From NCBI GenBank assembly GCA_965221985.1, contig OZ244928.1, forward strand, positions 1,922,001-1,986,000: a stretch of 64,000 nt of DNA. Reading direction: 5' to 3'. Origin of the DNA: J054 sp965221985 (GTDB lineage: Bacteria; Pseudomonadota; Gammaproteobacteria; Steroidobacterales; GCA-2729495). Position 1 is the first letter of the stretch, and each line of letters starts with the position of its first letter. A program made the translations under genes and the position numbers. The notes under the pieces are model-generated. The model was not told the DNA's origin, searched no databases, and saw nothing but the letters and a program-made list of their open reading frames with translations. Positions 25,381-32,985 of the stretch are shown in pieces.

Positions 25381-25923
25381 ATGAAAAAGCTACTGATATT
25401 TTTACTCGCAGCTTGCTGGTTACAAGGCTGCATAATAACTCAAGATGGTACTAGCTTAGGATGGACAAAAAGGGCTGAACAAACCGAGATGCACACGGGC
25501 GTTGTGATCGGTGTATATAGACTAACTGAGAAGGACAACACTCGTAGATTACTGGGTCAGCACGGCAAAATTCAGCGGGAAATGCTGGATGTTTGGAAGA
25601 AACGCCAGCTGGTACGCGTATTGTTGGATGAGCACTGGCATATTCCTCTTGTGGCATCGTCGGCTGACCATGCTGAACTTGTTGCTTTACCGTCTGATTG
25701 GAGGGTAATGTCGAACGAACTCGTGAATGATGGCAAGACCATCAATATTGGGGACATCGTACGAACCGAAACGGTAATTGGCGCCACTTTAGAACAAGTC
25801 ACTGCGATCGTTAGAAAATGTAACGCCTCTCCAGCGGTTGATGAAAATGTCGATTGGCAGATTGGCTGCAAGTTTAGAAAGTTGAGGAAGAACAGGTCAT
25901 ATATTGGACTGAGATATTGGTAG
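25381..25923 (+). CDS. cassette-encoded lipoprotein
   Basis: 180 residues from ATG 25381, preceded by GAAAGGAAC; the frame is open back through the attC but that part is not coding. Signal with lipobox: MKKLLIFLLAACWLQGC, so Cys17 should be lipidated. Mature part is unknown (HTGVVIGVYRLTEKDNTRRLLG, LVALPSDWRVMSNELVNDG). Probably periplasm-facing. Confidence 0.8.
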   Translation: MKKLLIFLLAACWLQGCIITQDGTSLGWTKRAEQTEMHTGVVIGVYRLTEKDNTRRLLGQHGKIQREMLDVWKKRQLVRVLLDEHWHIPLVASSADHAELVALPSDWRVMSNELVNDGKTINIGDIVRTETVIGATLEQVTAIVRKCNASPAVDENVDWQIGCKFRKLRKNRSYIGLRYW

Positions 25924-25947
25924 CGATTCAGCGAGCAATGTGTCGCC

Positions 25948-26009
25948 CCATAACCAGTCAAGGCAAAAGGACGCCAGCTTCGCTGGCGCCTCTGCTTGAG
26001 GCGTTAGGT
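25948..26009 (+). repeat. attC site
   Basis: Cores CCATAAC and GTTAGGT; 62-bp TCAAGGCA/TGCTTGAGG type. Confidence 0.9.
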
Positions 26010-26019
26010 GTCTGCACTC

Positions 26020-26532
26020 ATGCAAATTCGACAGTTAACCCCGATCGACCTATCTCAGTTCAGGGCTTTTAGGCTATCCGGCCTTGAGGAATGGCCAGAA
26101 GCATTTGGTGAATCTGTAACAGACTTCTCAGGTAAATCAGACACCGAAGTAGCCGATATGCTGTCATCTCATGGGCGTGGCGATTTTGTCTTAGGGTGCT
26201 TTGTTGACGATTCATTGGTTGGGGCTGTGGGCTTCTTCACTCACCCATTTGAAAAAATGGCTCATAAGGGCACTATTTGGGGGATGTATGTAGAGCCTGA
26301 ACAGCGAGGCCGCGGCATCGGTCGATCTCTGCTCAAAGCAGCGATTGCGAAAGCGAGCGCTCTGCCCAAGATCAGCCAAATTGACTTGACTGTTGTTACC
26401 GATAGTGGTGCTGCAAATAAACTCTACGTTAGCGAGGGTTTTGAGGTCACTGGGACTGAAAAGTCTGCGATGATAGTAAATGGGCGGCAATGCGACTGGC
26501 ATTTTATGCAGAGGCACATCGATGACACCTAA
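26020..26532 (+). CDS. GNAT-family N-acetyltransferase
   Basis: 170 residues from ATG 26020; a GTG at 26008 inside the attC core is the alternative. Typical GNAT: MQIRQLTPIDLSQFRAFRLSGLEE, VLGCFVDDSLVGAVGFF, the acetyl-CoA loop EPEQRGRGIGRSLLKAAI with Q/RxxGxG, and TDSGAANKLYVSEGFEVTG. Substrate unknown. Confidence 0.9.
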   Translation: MQIRQLTPIDLSQFRAFRLSGLEEWPEAFGESVTDFSGKSDTEVADMLSSHGRGDFVLGCFVDDSLVGAVGFFTHPFEKMAHKGTIWGMYVEPEQRGRGIGRSLLKAAIAKASALPKISQIDLTVVTDSGAANKLYVSEGFEVTGTEKSAMIVNGRQCDWHFMQRHIDDT

Positions 26533-26622
26533 CCAGCGCAAGCAACGGACGTTTGACCCGGCCACCCCTTTGCTAACGCAAAGCGCCGTCCGCCTCAAAC
26601 GCCGCTGTTGCGGGCGTTAGGG
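26527..26622 (+). repeat. attC site
   Basis: Cores ACCTAAC and GTTAGGG; GCGCAAGCAACGGAC/GCCGCTGTTGCGGG type, related to 15807. Confidence 0.88.
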
Positions 26623-26637
26623 GGCAGCAGAAACAAA

Positions 26638-27426
26638 GTGCCGCTTGACACCAATGGCTACCTCGATCCGGACATCCAGTCTTGGATTAACAAGCACCGC
26701 TTTGACCACGCGCTACTTTTCGAAGTCTGTGAACGCCTCAACTGTCTTGCTCAAAAACACATCTTCAAAATCAATATTCATAGCGAGGACGCCCAAGAAA
26801 TCTTGGTGGCGCTATTGTTTATTCGGGCCCTTAGTGCTTATCAGGGTAGTATCTTGCTAATCGAACGGGGCATGCACATTGAGGCAAAAATTCTTCTTCG
26901 AACCTTTATGGAGCTGCTTTTTCGCATTCGTGCAATTTCTAAAGACTTGGAAGTTGCAAAAGCATATGTTCTTGAGGATGAAATACACAGAAAAAAATTC
27001 ATTAACAAGTTCAAGATGCTAAAGGACTCTATCAATCTTAGTGAGCAAAACGCCAAGCTTGATGAGCTAAAACAATCGATTGAGGAAAACATCGCCGCGA
27101 ATGACATAAAGGCGACGCAGACGCAATGGTATGCCCAGAAAGCAGGACTAGAGGATTACTACAATACTGCTTATTCTGTGTTTAGCTCTTCCGTTCACGC
27201 GAACATACGTGACATAGAGGAATCATTGGTAACCGACGAAAATGGAAAAATCGTTAGTTTCACGCATGGTCCAAATGTTGGCAATCTACGGCACTTGCTA
27301 CTCGCCGCAGGAGAATCAATGATATTAATTCTAGAAAGCATTTCAAATCTATTTGGACTGAATCTTGAAACCCAGCTGGCTGAGCTTCACAGTGTGATAC
27401 GCGATGAGTTTGCGGCGAACGAGTAA
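26638..27426 (+). CDS. DUF5677-like hypothetical protein
   Basis: 262 residues from a GTG at 26638, the first start after the attC core. All-alpha, with IFIRALSAYQGSILLIERGMHIEAKILLRTFMELLFRIRAI as the conserved core and a distal AYSVFSSSVHANIRDIEESL. The pattern R.l..Y..i..L...G...ea..l.R.l.E......a matches DUF5677, an uncharacterised HEPN-like helical family; recalled, not searched. Possible role in defence. Confidence 0.75.
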   Translation: MPLDTNGYLDPDIQSWINKHRFDHALLFEVCERLNCLAQKHIFKINIHSEDAQEILVALLFIRALSAYQGSILLIERGMHIEAKILLRTFMELLFRIRAISKDLEVAKAYVLEDEIHRKKFINKFKMLKDSINLSEQNAKLDELKQSIEENIAANDIKATQTQWYAQKAGLEDYYNTAYSVFSSSVHANIRDIEESLVTDENGKIVSFTHGPNVGNLRHLLLAAGESMILILESISNLFGLNLETQLAELHSVIRDEFAANE

Positions 27427-27432
27427 GCCGCC

Positions 27433-27513
27433 CCCTAACCAGTGTGGTCAGTACGCGCAGCAAGCTGCGCCGGACGTCCAACAAGTTGGCCGCCGCTGCC
27501 ACAGGCGTTACAA
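27433..27513 (+). repeat. attC site
   Basis: Cores CCCTAAC and GTTACAA; TGTGGTCAG/CTGCCACAGG arms with a short inner stem. GTTACAA is an unusual right core but complements the TTGTAAC that ends the same cassette (28185). Confidence 0.88.
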
Positions 27514-27553
27514 GGCCTGATTAGCCCGGTAGCTCGTCATTGGCTATAGTGCG

Positions 27554-27567
27554 ATAATTGCAATTAT
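27554..27567 (+). promoter_or_regulatory. palindromic operator candidate at the antitoxin start
   Basis: Perfect 14-bp palindrome ATAATTGCAATTAT overlapping the start codon of the antitoxin gene and a GATAAT -10-like box. Position suits autoregulation by the toxin-antitoxin complex. Confidence 0.5.
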
Positions 27568-27760
27568 GAAGCTTGAATTCGAAGTTAGCTCTGCTCAAGC
27601 AGCCCGCCTCAAATCTTTGGCGGCGCGGTTGCGTGTGCCCGTACATCGTTTGGCTAGTGCCGCCGTAGCGGACCTGGTCGCCGATTCTGCTGAAGAGTTT
27701 GATGCTGCTGCGGAGCGGGTACTGGATAAGAACCAAGAACTCTATAAGCGGCTGAGTTAG
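27566..27760 (+). CDS. antitoxin of a Doc-type toxin-antitoxin cassette
   Basis: 64 residues, MKLEFEVSSAQAARLKSLAARLRVPVHRLASAAVADLVAD..., a ribbon-helix-helix type DNA-binding N-terminus followed by an acidic helix likely to cap the toxin. Overlaps the Doc start by one to two bases, indicating co-translation. Confidence 0.82.
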   Translation: MKLEFEVSSAQAARLKSLAARLRVPVHRLASAAVADLVADSAEEFDAAAERVLDKNQELYKRLS

Positions 27761-28146
27761 TGCGATACCTAGGGTTGGCGGAGGTGCTGCGCCTTCATCA
27801 ACAAATCCTGTCAAGATCTGGGGGTGTAGATGGGATTCGCGATCTGGGTGCACTTGAGTCAGCGCTATCACAGCCAAAGCTTAGTGCCGGCGGTTCAGAG
27901 GCTTATGCCACGCTGATCGAAAAAGCCGCGGCCCTGGGCTTCTCGATTTCGAGTAATCATCCCTTTGTCGATGGCAACAAGCGCACAGCGCATGCGGCAA
28001 TGGAGGTTCTTTTGGTTTTGAATGGCGTAGAAATTGACGCGCCCGTGAATGAACAGGAGCAACTAATGCTCCAACTCGCGAGCGGCCAGCTGTCGCGACA
28101 AGAGTTGATGCGGTGGCTAGTTGCTCACGTTCGTGCGGTCAAGTAG
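27760..28146 (+). CDS. doc: Doc-like toxin (Fic fold)
   Basis: 128 residues from a GTG overlapping the antitoxin stop. The Fic/Doc motif HPFVDGNKRTAHAAMEVLL is intact, with His and the phosphate-binding DGNKR; the Lys in place of the usual Gly marks the Doc type, which phosphorylates EF-Tu in the known P1 system. Also typical are GVDGIRDLGALESALSQP and KAAALGFSISSNHPF. Confidence 0.93.
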   Translation: MRYLGLAEVLRLHQQILSRSGGVDGIRDLGALESALSQPKLSAGGSEAYATLIEKAAALGFSISSNHPFVDGNKRTAHAAMEVLLVLNGVEIDAPVNEQEQLMLQLASGQLSRQELMRWLVAHVRAVK

Positions 28147-28184
28147 TTGTGTATTCACATGATTTGTCGGTATCACAAACGGCG

Positions 28185-28244
28185 TTGTAACCAGCACAAT
28201 CAGCGGGACACAGCTTCGCTGCGCCCTTGTTGTGGGCGTTATAT
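28185..28244 (+). repeat. attC site
   Basis: Cores TTGTAAC and GTTATAT; CACAATCAGCGGG/CCCTTGTTGTGGG type. The left core is the exact complement of the GTTACAA at the cassette's 5' end. Confidence 0.9.
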
Positions 28245-28497
28245 GCCGTCGCGTATTTAGCCAATTGCAGTGGGCGGCGAATCAGTTCATCGAAACCAAG
28301 CAGCCGCCAACAAGACAGTCCGGCAATTTACGCTGGTTGGTTTGCAAGCATTGTGCTGTTTCCAACCTAGTCAGCCAGGTTCTTCGGCCCAGCGCTGAGT
28401 GCCAATCGAAACGCGTGGTTCTCTTGCCGTTGGCTGTGATAGCGTAGTGCTATTACGACGGGCTGGAAGAGGCTTTTCCACTCATGTTAGGCACGGC
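28245..28497 (+). other. ORF-less cassette, family A, copy 2
   Basis: Almost identical to copy 1 at 13877 (one or two bases seen to differ). Immediately followed, across one attC, by a family B cassette, so A and B sit side by side here. The 71-codon frame is open only in A1/A2. Confidence 0.78.
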
Positions 28498-28581
28498 ATA
28501 TAACCAGTTGGGTCAAGCGACCGGGAAACCCGGTCGCTATTATTACGCCGCCTACAGCGGCGCCTGCCCGAGGCGTTATAT
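28498..28581 (+). repeat. attC site
   Basis: Cores ATATAAC and GTTATAT; TTGGGTCAAGCGACCGGG type. Confidence 0.92.
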
Positions 28582-28833
28582 GCCGCCCCGTGTTTAGCAA
28601 ATTAGAGCTGTTGGCGAAGTGGTCAAGCTAAACGTTGTTGCCGCGGCCAAATTGGTAGAGCAAGCGAATGCATATTCGCTATTGAGCCAAGTGCGGTTTG
28701 GTCGGTTGCCGGTAAGGTTCTCTCGGCCCATAGCAAAGCAGCCCTCGATAGGCACGGTTCTCTAACTGTTGGTGTGATAGGTTAGCCAGGAAATTAAAGG
28801 TTTAAAGAGTTTTCCCTGTATGTCAGGCACGGC
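28582..28833 (+). other. ORF-less cassette, family B, copy 4
   Basis: Close to copy 1 (19740), both with CTAACTGTTGG and GGAAATTAAAGGTTTAAAG. No ORF. Confidence 0.78.
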
Positions 28834-28947
28834 ACATAACCAGTGTGGTCAGTACGCTCCCGTTGGTCGCCGGACGGTTGACCCGGTGCTCCCTTCGCTA
28901 TCGCTCCGGTCGCCCCGCCTCAACCGCCGCTGCCACAGGCGTTATGT
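28834..28947 (+). repeat. attC site
   Basis: Cores ACATAAC and GTTATGT; common TGTGGTCAG/CTGCCACAGG type. Confidence 0.92.
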
Positions 28948-28988
28948 GGCCTACTGATCCAAATTCGCGTAAATGCTAAGATTTAGGT

Positions 28989-29222
28989 ATGGCTACTAGC
29001 CCCAAAGATCTATATCACAAGGCAATGGATCTATCCGATCAGGATCGTACTGAGCTTGTCGCTATGCTCTTGGAAACGCTTGATATCGAAGAGGAAGAGG
29101 GCGTTGAATCAGCTTGGTTGGTGGAAATCGAACGCCGCGTTGCTGCGCTAGACTCAGGGCAAGTCAAGTCAGTGCCCTGGTCAGAAGTTCGGGCTCGAGT
29201 TTTCAACAACAGTGCCGAATAA
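28989..29222 (+). CDS. addiction-module antitoxin paired with a ParE/RelE toxin
   Basis: 77 residues: DLYHKAMDLSDQDRTELVAMLLETLD, then WLVEIERRVAALDSGQVKSVPWSEVRARVF. This is the small 'addiction module protein' family (putative antitoxin with the W..E...R...ld.g....vpweev.a.i pattern). Overlaps the toxin gene by 11 bp. Confidence 0.87.
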   Translation: MATSPKDLYHKAMDLSDQDRTELVAMLLETLDIEEEEGVESAWLVEIERRVAALDSGQVKSVPWSEVRARVFNNSAE

Positions 29223-29520
29223 AGTTCGGCTTCACGCAGACGCTGAGCAGGAACTTCGCGAAGCTTATTTGTGGTATTTGGAGCGCAGCGAAACAGTAGC
29301 CGAAGCGTTTGTCTCAGAGGTTGATCATGCAATTGAGGTTGTTGCTGAGCATCCGAATCGTTGGCTAAGGCTTTCAAGTTCAATACGTCTTTACGTGTTT
29401 CCACGCTTTCCATTCACACTAGTTTATCGTGTCTCATCAAATGGCATTGAGGTTATTGCGTTTGCTCATCAGAAAAAGCGACCAAGATATTGGCAATATC
29501 GCAATGCCCCGGCCACATAA
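29212..29520 (+). CDS. ParE/RelE-superfamily toxin
   Basis: 102 residues from a GTG overlapping the antitoxin. MPNKVRLHADAEQELREAYLWYLERSETVAEAFVSEVDHAIEVVAEHPNRW..., RLYVFPRFPFTLVYRVSSNGIEVIAFAHQKKRPRYW. Typical RelE/ParE fold with the C-terminal A.aH..R.P.YW signature; ParE-type gyrase inhibition is more likely than mRNA cleavage but cannot be settled by eye. Confidence 0.9.
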   Translation: MPNKVRLHADAEQELREAYLWYLERSETVAEAFVSEVDHAIEVVAEHPNRWLRLSSSIRLYVFPRFPFTLVYRVSSNGIEVIAFAHQKKRPRYWQYRNAPAT

Positions 29521-29576
29521 CCAGTCAAGGCAAAAGGACGCCAGCTGCGCTGGCGCCTCTGCTTGAGGCGTTAAGT
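29515..29576 (+). repeat. attC site
   Basis: Cores ACATAAC and GTTAAGT; 62-bp TCAAGGCA/TGCTTGAGG type. Confidence 0.9.
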
Positions 29577-29595
29577 GACGACCGAGTTATTCACC

Positions 29596-29940
29596 ATGCA
29601 ATATACAAACTTCAATGACTACGTTGGCGCAATGTCGGTCGACTCACCGTATGCACTGATGTTGGACTGGTGGTGCCGATTGGAGCGTGAGATCCGCTCG
29701 TGTTGTAAACAACGGGGTTTTAAGAGTGATGTTTCTTCGGCAAGGCTGATTGAATCTCTCGCTGAAAGCGGAATTATCAGTTCGAGTACGGCTAAGCAAA
29801 TACACAATTTAAGACGACGACGCAATAAAATTGCCCATGACTTATATATCCCCACAATAACAGCTGCGGACGCCGAATCGTTTGCTCGGGAATCATGGAA
29901 GTTAAGCTGGGAGTTGCATAGAGCCGTTGATGTCACTTAA
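29596..29940 (+). CDS. small HEPN-like protein
   Basis: 114 residues from ATG 29596 (a GTG at 29575 would start inside the attC core). Helical, with LMLDWWCRLEREIRSCC, ARLIESLAESGIISSSTAKQIHNLRRRRNKIAHDLYIP. The RxxRNKIAHD stretch is the classical HEPN R-N-x3-H motif. May be a single-gene ribonuclease or an antitoxin-like binding partner; no MNT partner is adjacent. Confidence 0.72.
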   Translation: MQYTNFNDYVGAMSVDSPYALMLDWWCRLEREIRSCCKQRGFKSDVSSARLIESLAESGIISSSTAKQIHNLRRRRNKIAHDLYIPTITAADAESFARESWKLSWELHRAVDVT

Positions 29941-30018
29941 CCAGCACAATCAAGCGACCGGGAAACCCGGTCGGTTCTTGGACGCCGCTTACAGCGGCGC
30001 ATGTTGTGGGCGTTAGAG
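29935..30018 (+). repeat. attC site
   Basis: Cores ACTTAAC and GTTAGAG; arms CACAATCAAGCGACCGGG and CATGTTGTGGG. Related to 35992. Confidence 0.9.
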
Positions 30019-30080
30019 GGCACCTTTACCAACGTCCTGAAATTTCGTCCCGTTTTTAGTACTTCCTATTTTCGCTCATA

Positions 30081-30111
30081 TTTCGCAAGAACATGCTATA
30101 TACTTGCGAAA
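30081..30111 (+). promoter_or_regulatory. fic promoter region with inverted repeat
   Basis: Nine-bp perfect inverted repeat TTTCGCAAG ... CTTGCGAAA surrounding a TATACT -10 box (30099-30104), 27 bp before the fic start. No clear -35. The Fic protein's C-terminal winged helix could bind here. Confidence 0.6.
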
Positions 30112-30137
30112 ACCCCTAGCCCTCTAGCAAGTACAAA

Positions 30138-31223
30138 ATGCTTGACGCCAATCACCCATATTACGATTTACCAAAACTACCGCCGGCCCAACCGCTGGAA
30201 TCGATTGATTTACTTAAGTCCCTCGTTCAGGCATCGGAGGCATTGGCTAAGTTGTCAGCTACGGCCGAACACCTGCCGAATCAAGCAGCGCTCTATCAGA
30301 GCGTCATCCTGCTTGAAGCTCGGGCCTCATCTGAAATAGAACAAATCATCACTACCGATGACAAGCTTTTTAGTACCGACTCGCCTGCGCAAGCGATGGA
30401 CCCAATGACGAAGGAAGTTCATCGATACGCAGAGGCAGTCCACTACGGGTGGATTGAGAAAAAACCTCTTTGCACTAACGTAATGGAAAAAGTTTGCTCG
30501 ATCATTAAGGACAAGCCAATGCAGGTCCGTAAAGTGCCTGGCACAGCACTTACACAATCGAGCGGTAAGATTGTATATACGCCTCCCGATGGCGAAACGT
30601 TACTCAGAGACTTGCTAGATAACCTATTTGCATGGATGAATGACGAGGACGAAATCCATCCAATCATAAAGTCTGCTGTCGCTCACTATCAGTTCGAGTC
30701 AATTCATCCATTTACAGATGGTAACGGCCGAACTGGAAGAATCATGGTGGTGCTATACCTAGTAGAGCAGCAGCTGCTGACGGCACCAGTCCTATTTCTT
30801 TCCGGAGAAATCTTGGGAGACAAGGAGAGATACTACAATCATCTCCAACACACGCGTGAGACTGGCGATTTCCTCCCGTACCTCATCTGGTTTACGAACT
30901 TGGTTCATCGGGCATCAATTAAATCAATCATTCGAGCGAACAAAGTCCGTATTGCAATGCTTGATCTAAAGCACCAGCTTCGTAGTCTCGACTCCAATAT
31001 GTACTCACAAGACTTGGTTAATGTTTTGTTTCGTGGGCCGTTGGTATTTGCAAACCAACTAGTCGAACATGATGTGGCGGGAAGCCTCTCGACCGCACAC
31101 ACATACCTAAAGAAAATGGAGGGTGCAGGGCTACTAGTTCGAGCACCTCAAAAATTTGATAGGAAAGTTGGCTATATAAACCAAAGGCTCTTCGATGCCC
31201 TTAGAGGAGAAATTGAGCTGTAG
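30138..31223 (+). CDS. fic: Fic-family protein (probable AMPylator)
   Basis: 361 residues. The Fic motif HPFTDGNGRTGRIMVVLYL is complete (about 192-210), so adenylylation activity is expected. The inhibitory helix is internal and N-terminal: LLEARASSEIEQIITTDD (about 56-73), a S-x3-E-type motif with Gln instead of Gly. The flap region YTPPDGETLLRDLLDNLF and a C-terminal winged helix-turn-helix (LVEHDVAGSLSTAHTYLKKMEGAGLL) match the large class II Fic proteins. The palindromic promoter upstream suggests autoregulation. It is an unusually large, self-contained cassette gene. Confidence 0.93.
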   Translation: MLDANHPYYDLPKLPPAQPLESIDLLKSLVQASEALAKLSATAEHLPNQAALYQSVILLEARASSEIEQIITTDDKLFSTDSPAQAMDPMTKEVHRYAEAVHYGWIEKKPLCTNVMEKVCSIIKDKPMQVRKVPGTALTQSSGKIVYTPPDGETLLRDLLDNLFAWMNDEDEIHPIIKSAVAHYQFESIHPFTDGNGRTGRIMVVLYLVEQQLLTAPVLFLSGEILGDKERYYNHLQHTRETGDFLPYLIWFTNLVHRASIKSIIRANKVRIAMLDLKHQLRSLDSNMYSQDLVNVLFRGPLVFANQLVEHDVAGSLSTAHTYLKKMEGAGLLVRAPQKFDRKVGYINQRLFDALRGEIEL

Positions 31224-31233
31224 TGCCAATGCC

Positions 31234-31311
31234 CTCTAACAAGCACAAGCAGTTTGCTCCCTTCGGTCGCGGGACGTCGCTAACGCGCCGCCCCTGTTGT
31301 GGGCGTTAGAT
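31234..31311 (+). repeat. attC site
   Basis: Cores CTCTAAC and GTTAGAT; arms AAGCACAAGCAGTTTGCTCCC and CCCCTGTTGTGGG. Reads TAACAAG rather than TAACCAG. Same type at 34220. Confidence 0.9.
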
Positions 31312-31314
31312 GCT

Positions 31315-32540
31315 CTCTTAAATTTCAAGCGATGCGATAGAATTTATTGCCATCCCAAGTTTCGTTGTGCTTGAACATCGCCCATATGGCTAGCAGTAGT
31401 TTGCGCATGATGGCGACAATGACTTGTATGGGCTTTTTGCCCCGCGCGATCAAGTGAGCATAGAAAGCTTTCACATGTGGATCATGTCTAGAAGCAACCA
31501 GAGCAGGAAAATACAAAGCGTTGCGTAGATAACTGTTACCTTGCTTAGTAATGCGTCGTGGTTTGTGTGTTGAGGTGCCGGATTCATGCGGTCGGGGATC
31601 TAAGCCCGCATAGGCGACCCATTGGGGTCCGAGCATGTCGCTAGGCAAGGGGGTGATTTCGGCCAGAATGCGTGAGCCGGTCTTGTGCGCGATGCCGGTA
31701 ATCGAGGTGAGTAACTGCATACGGTGTTGCAGGGGAGCCACGGTGTCGATGAGTTGCTCAACGGTGGCCTCCAAGCGAGCGATGCGGCGCTGAATATGGC
31801 GTTGGTTCACCGCTGTGTCGTTGGCGACGATCTGACCGATGGCGCCTAAGCGCAGGGCGGCTTTGTGGCGATTGTCCTCGCGGGTGTATTCGCGCTGCAG
31901 CTGCACCACACGGCGGCAGATATGTTGGATCTGCAAGGCCTCTCGAGTGGGCGGCTGCCAGGGCCGAAATTCCATCCGCTCGAGAAATTCCCGGATCACC
32001 TGGGCATCCATCAGATCGGTTTTAGCGCGGGTGAGTCGCGCGGTGGCAAAGTGTTTGATGGCTTTGGGGTTTACCACCATCACTTCGATTTGCTCGCAAT
32101 CGCTTAAGAACAGGGCGAAGGCTAGGGAGTAGACGCCCGTGGCCTTCATGCACACCCGCGCGGGTTGTTGCCGCTGGGTGGCCCATTGCAGGAATTGGCG
32201 GTAGCCACTGGGGCGGTTAGCAAATTGTTTGCTGCTGGCCACCGTTTGGCCGGCGCGGCGAATGTGGCAAACCAGATACTTCGAATCAACATCAACGCCA
32301 ATGGTGTTCACTTGTTTGTCTCCTGATAGCTGACTATATTGCTACCGGGTACCCCGACCTTGCACCATGACAATCCGACCTTGTGATGCGAGTTCGATGA
32401 CTCAGGATGCTTCTGGGATTTTGTCATTAAGGCGGGGTGCCTTTCTAACGCACAAGGTCTAGGCCTTCAGGTGTCAGCGGCTTGCCCCAGTAACCGATAC
32501 AAGGTAACTCAGCTATGCTAAGTACTCGACGGTTAAATTG
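31315..32540 (-). mobile_element. IS110-family insertion sequence (ends uncertain)
   Basis: Contains one intact transposase. IS110 elements usually lack terminal inverted repeats, so the ends are estimated: the left end lies just after the attC core at 31311 and the right end somewhere in the 260 bp upstream of the transposase gene. Confidence 0.7.
31325..32311 (-). CDS. IS110-family transposase
   Basis: 328 residues. N-terminal DEDD RuvC-like domain (NTIGVDVDSKYLVCHIRRAG, RVCMKATGVYSLAFALFL, TRAKTDLMDAQVIREFLERM) and C-terminal transposase_20 domain (LLTSITGIAHKTGSRILAEI, WVAYAGLDPRPHESGTS, RRITKQGNSYLRNALYFPAL) with the catalytic serine region. Full length and intact, so possibly active. 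It lies opposite to the cassette direction, within a cassette whose 3' part carries the 131-residue protein at 32576. Confidence 0.93.
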   Translation of the reverse strand: MNTIGVDVDSKYLVCHIRRAGQTVASSKQFANRPSGYRQFLQWATQRQQPARVCMKATGVYSLAFALFLSDCEQIEVMVVNPKAIKHFATARLTRAKTDLMDAQVIREFLERMEFRPWQPPTREALQIQHICRRVVQLQREYTREDNRHKAALRLGAIGQIVANDTAVNQRHIQRRIARLEATVEQLIDTVAPLQHRMQLLTSITGIAHKTGSRILAEITPLPSDMLGPQWVAYAGLDPRPHESGTSTHKPRRITKQGNSYLRNALYFPALVASRHDPHVKAFYAHLIARGKKPIQVIVAIMRKLLLAIWAMFKHNETWDGNKFYRIA

Positions 32541-32575
32541 AAGATACAAGGTGGCACAAAATTGGAGATTAATTC

Positions 32576-32971
32576 ATGACCGCACAAAGTGCTCTTATTT
32601 GGACATGCGTTGCAGTCTTTATCTTTACTTCTATTATTACTTTGTTAGGAATAATAAAGCGCCCGAGAATAATAGAGATCGGCGATAGATGGTTAAAGCC
32701 TCTTTTCTCTGCTCTTATTCTGCAAGTTATAGGAATTGGAATAATCGCATTCAAGATCGAAGTAACACCTGACGACGCTACGGCGATGAAGTTTGAGGTT
32801 TATCATACTGGCGCCAATGACACAGGAATTGGAATCCACTTCATGTGCCAAGAAAGAAGTCAGAATCTTGCGGCTCGGGTGTGTGGCGCCGAATTCAATG
32901 TTAAATCGAATGAAAGGATTCACATCCATTCAGGCGATGCCTGCGGGTACGAGTATTTTGTCGCTAGTTGA
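32576..32971 (+). CDS. cassette-encoded two-helix membrane protein
   Basis: 131 residues. Two N-terminal transmembrane helices (ALIWTCVAVFIFTSIITLLGII, LFSALILQVIGIGIIAFKI) and a soluble C-terminal domain with four cysteines (HFMCQE, ARVCGAEF, GDACGYEY), likely periplasmic. Unknown family. The cassette has been invaded upstream by IS110 and downstream by IS481; the stop codon lies only about 15 bp before the IS481 end. Confidence 0.7.
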   Translation: MTAQSALIWTCVAVFIFTSIITLLGIIKRPRIIEIGDRWLKPLFSALILQVIGIGIIAFKIEVTPDDATAMKFEVYHTGANDTGIGIHFMCQERSQNLAARVCGAEFNVKSNERIHIHSGDACGYEYFVAS

Positions 32972-32985
32972 AATAGTTTCGACTT

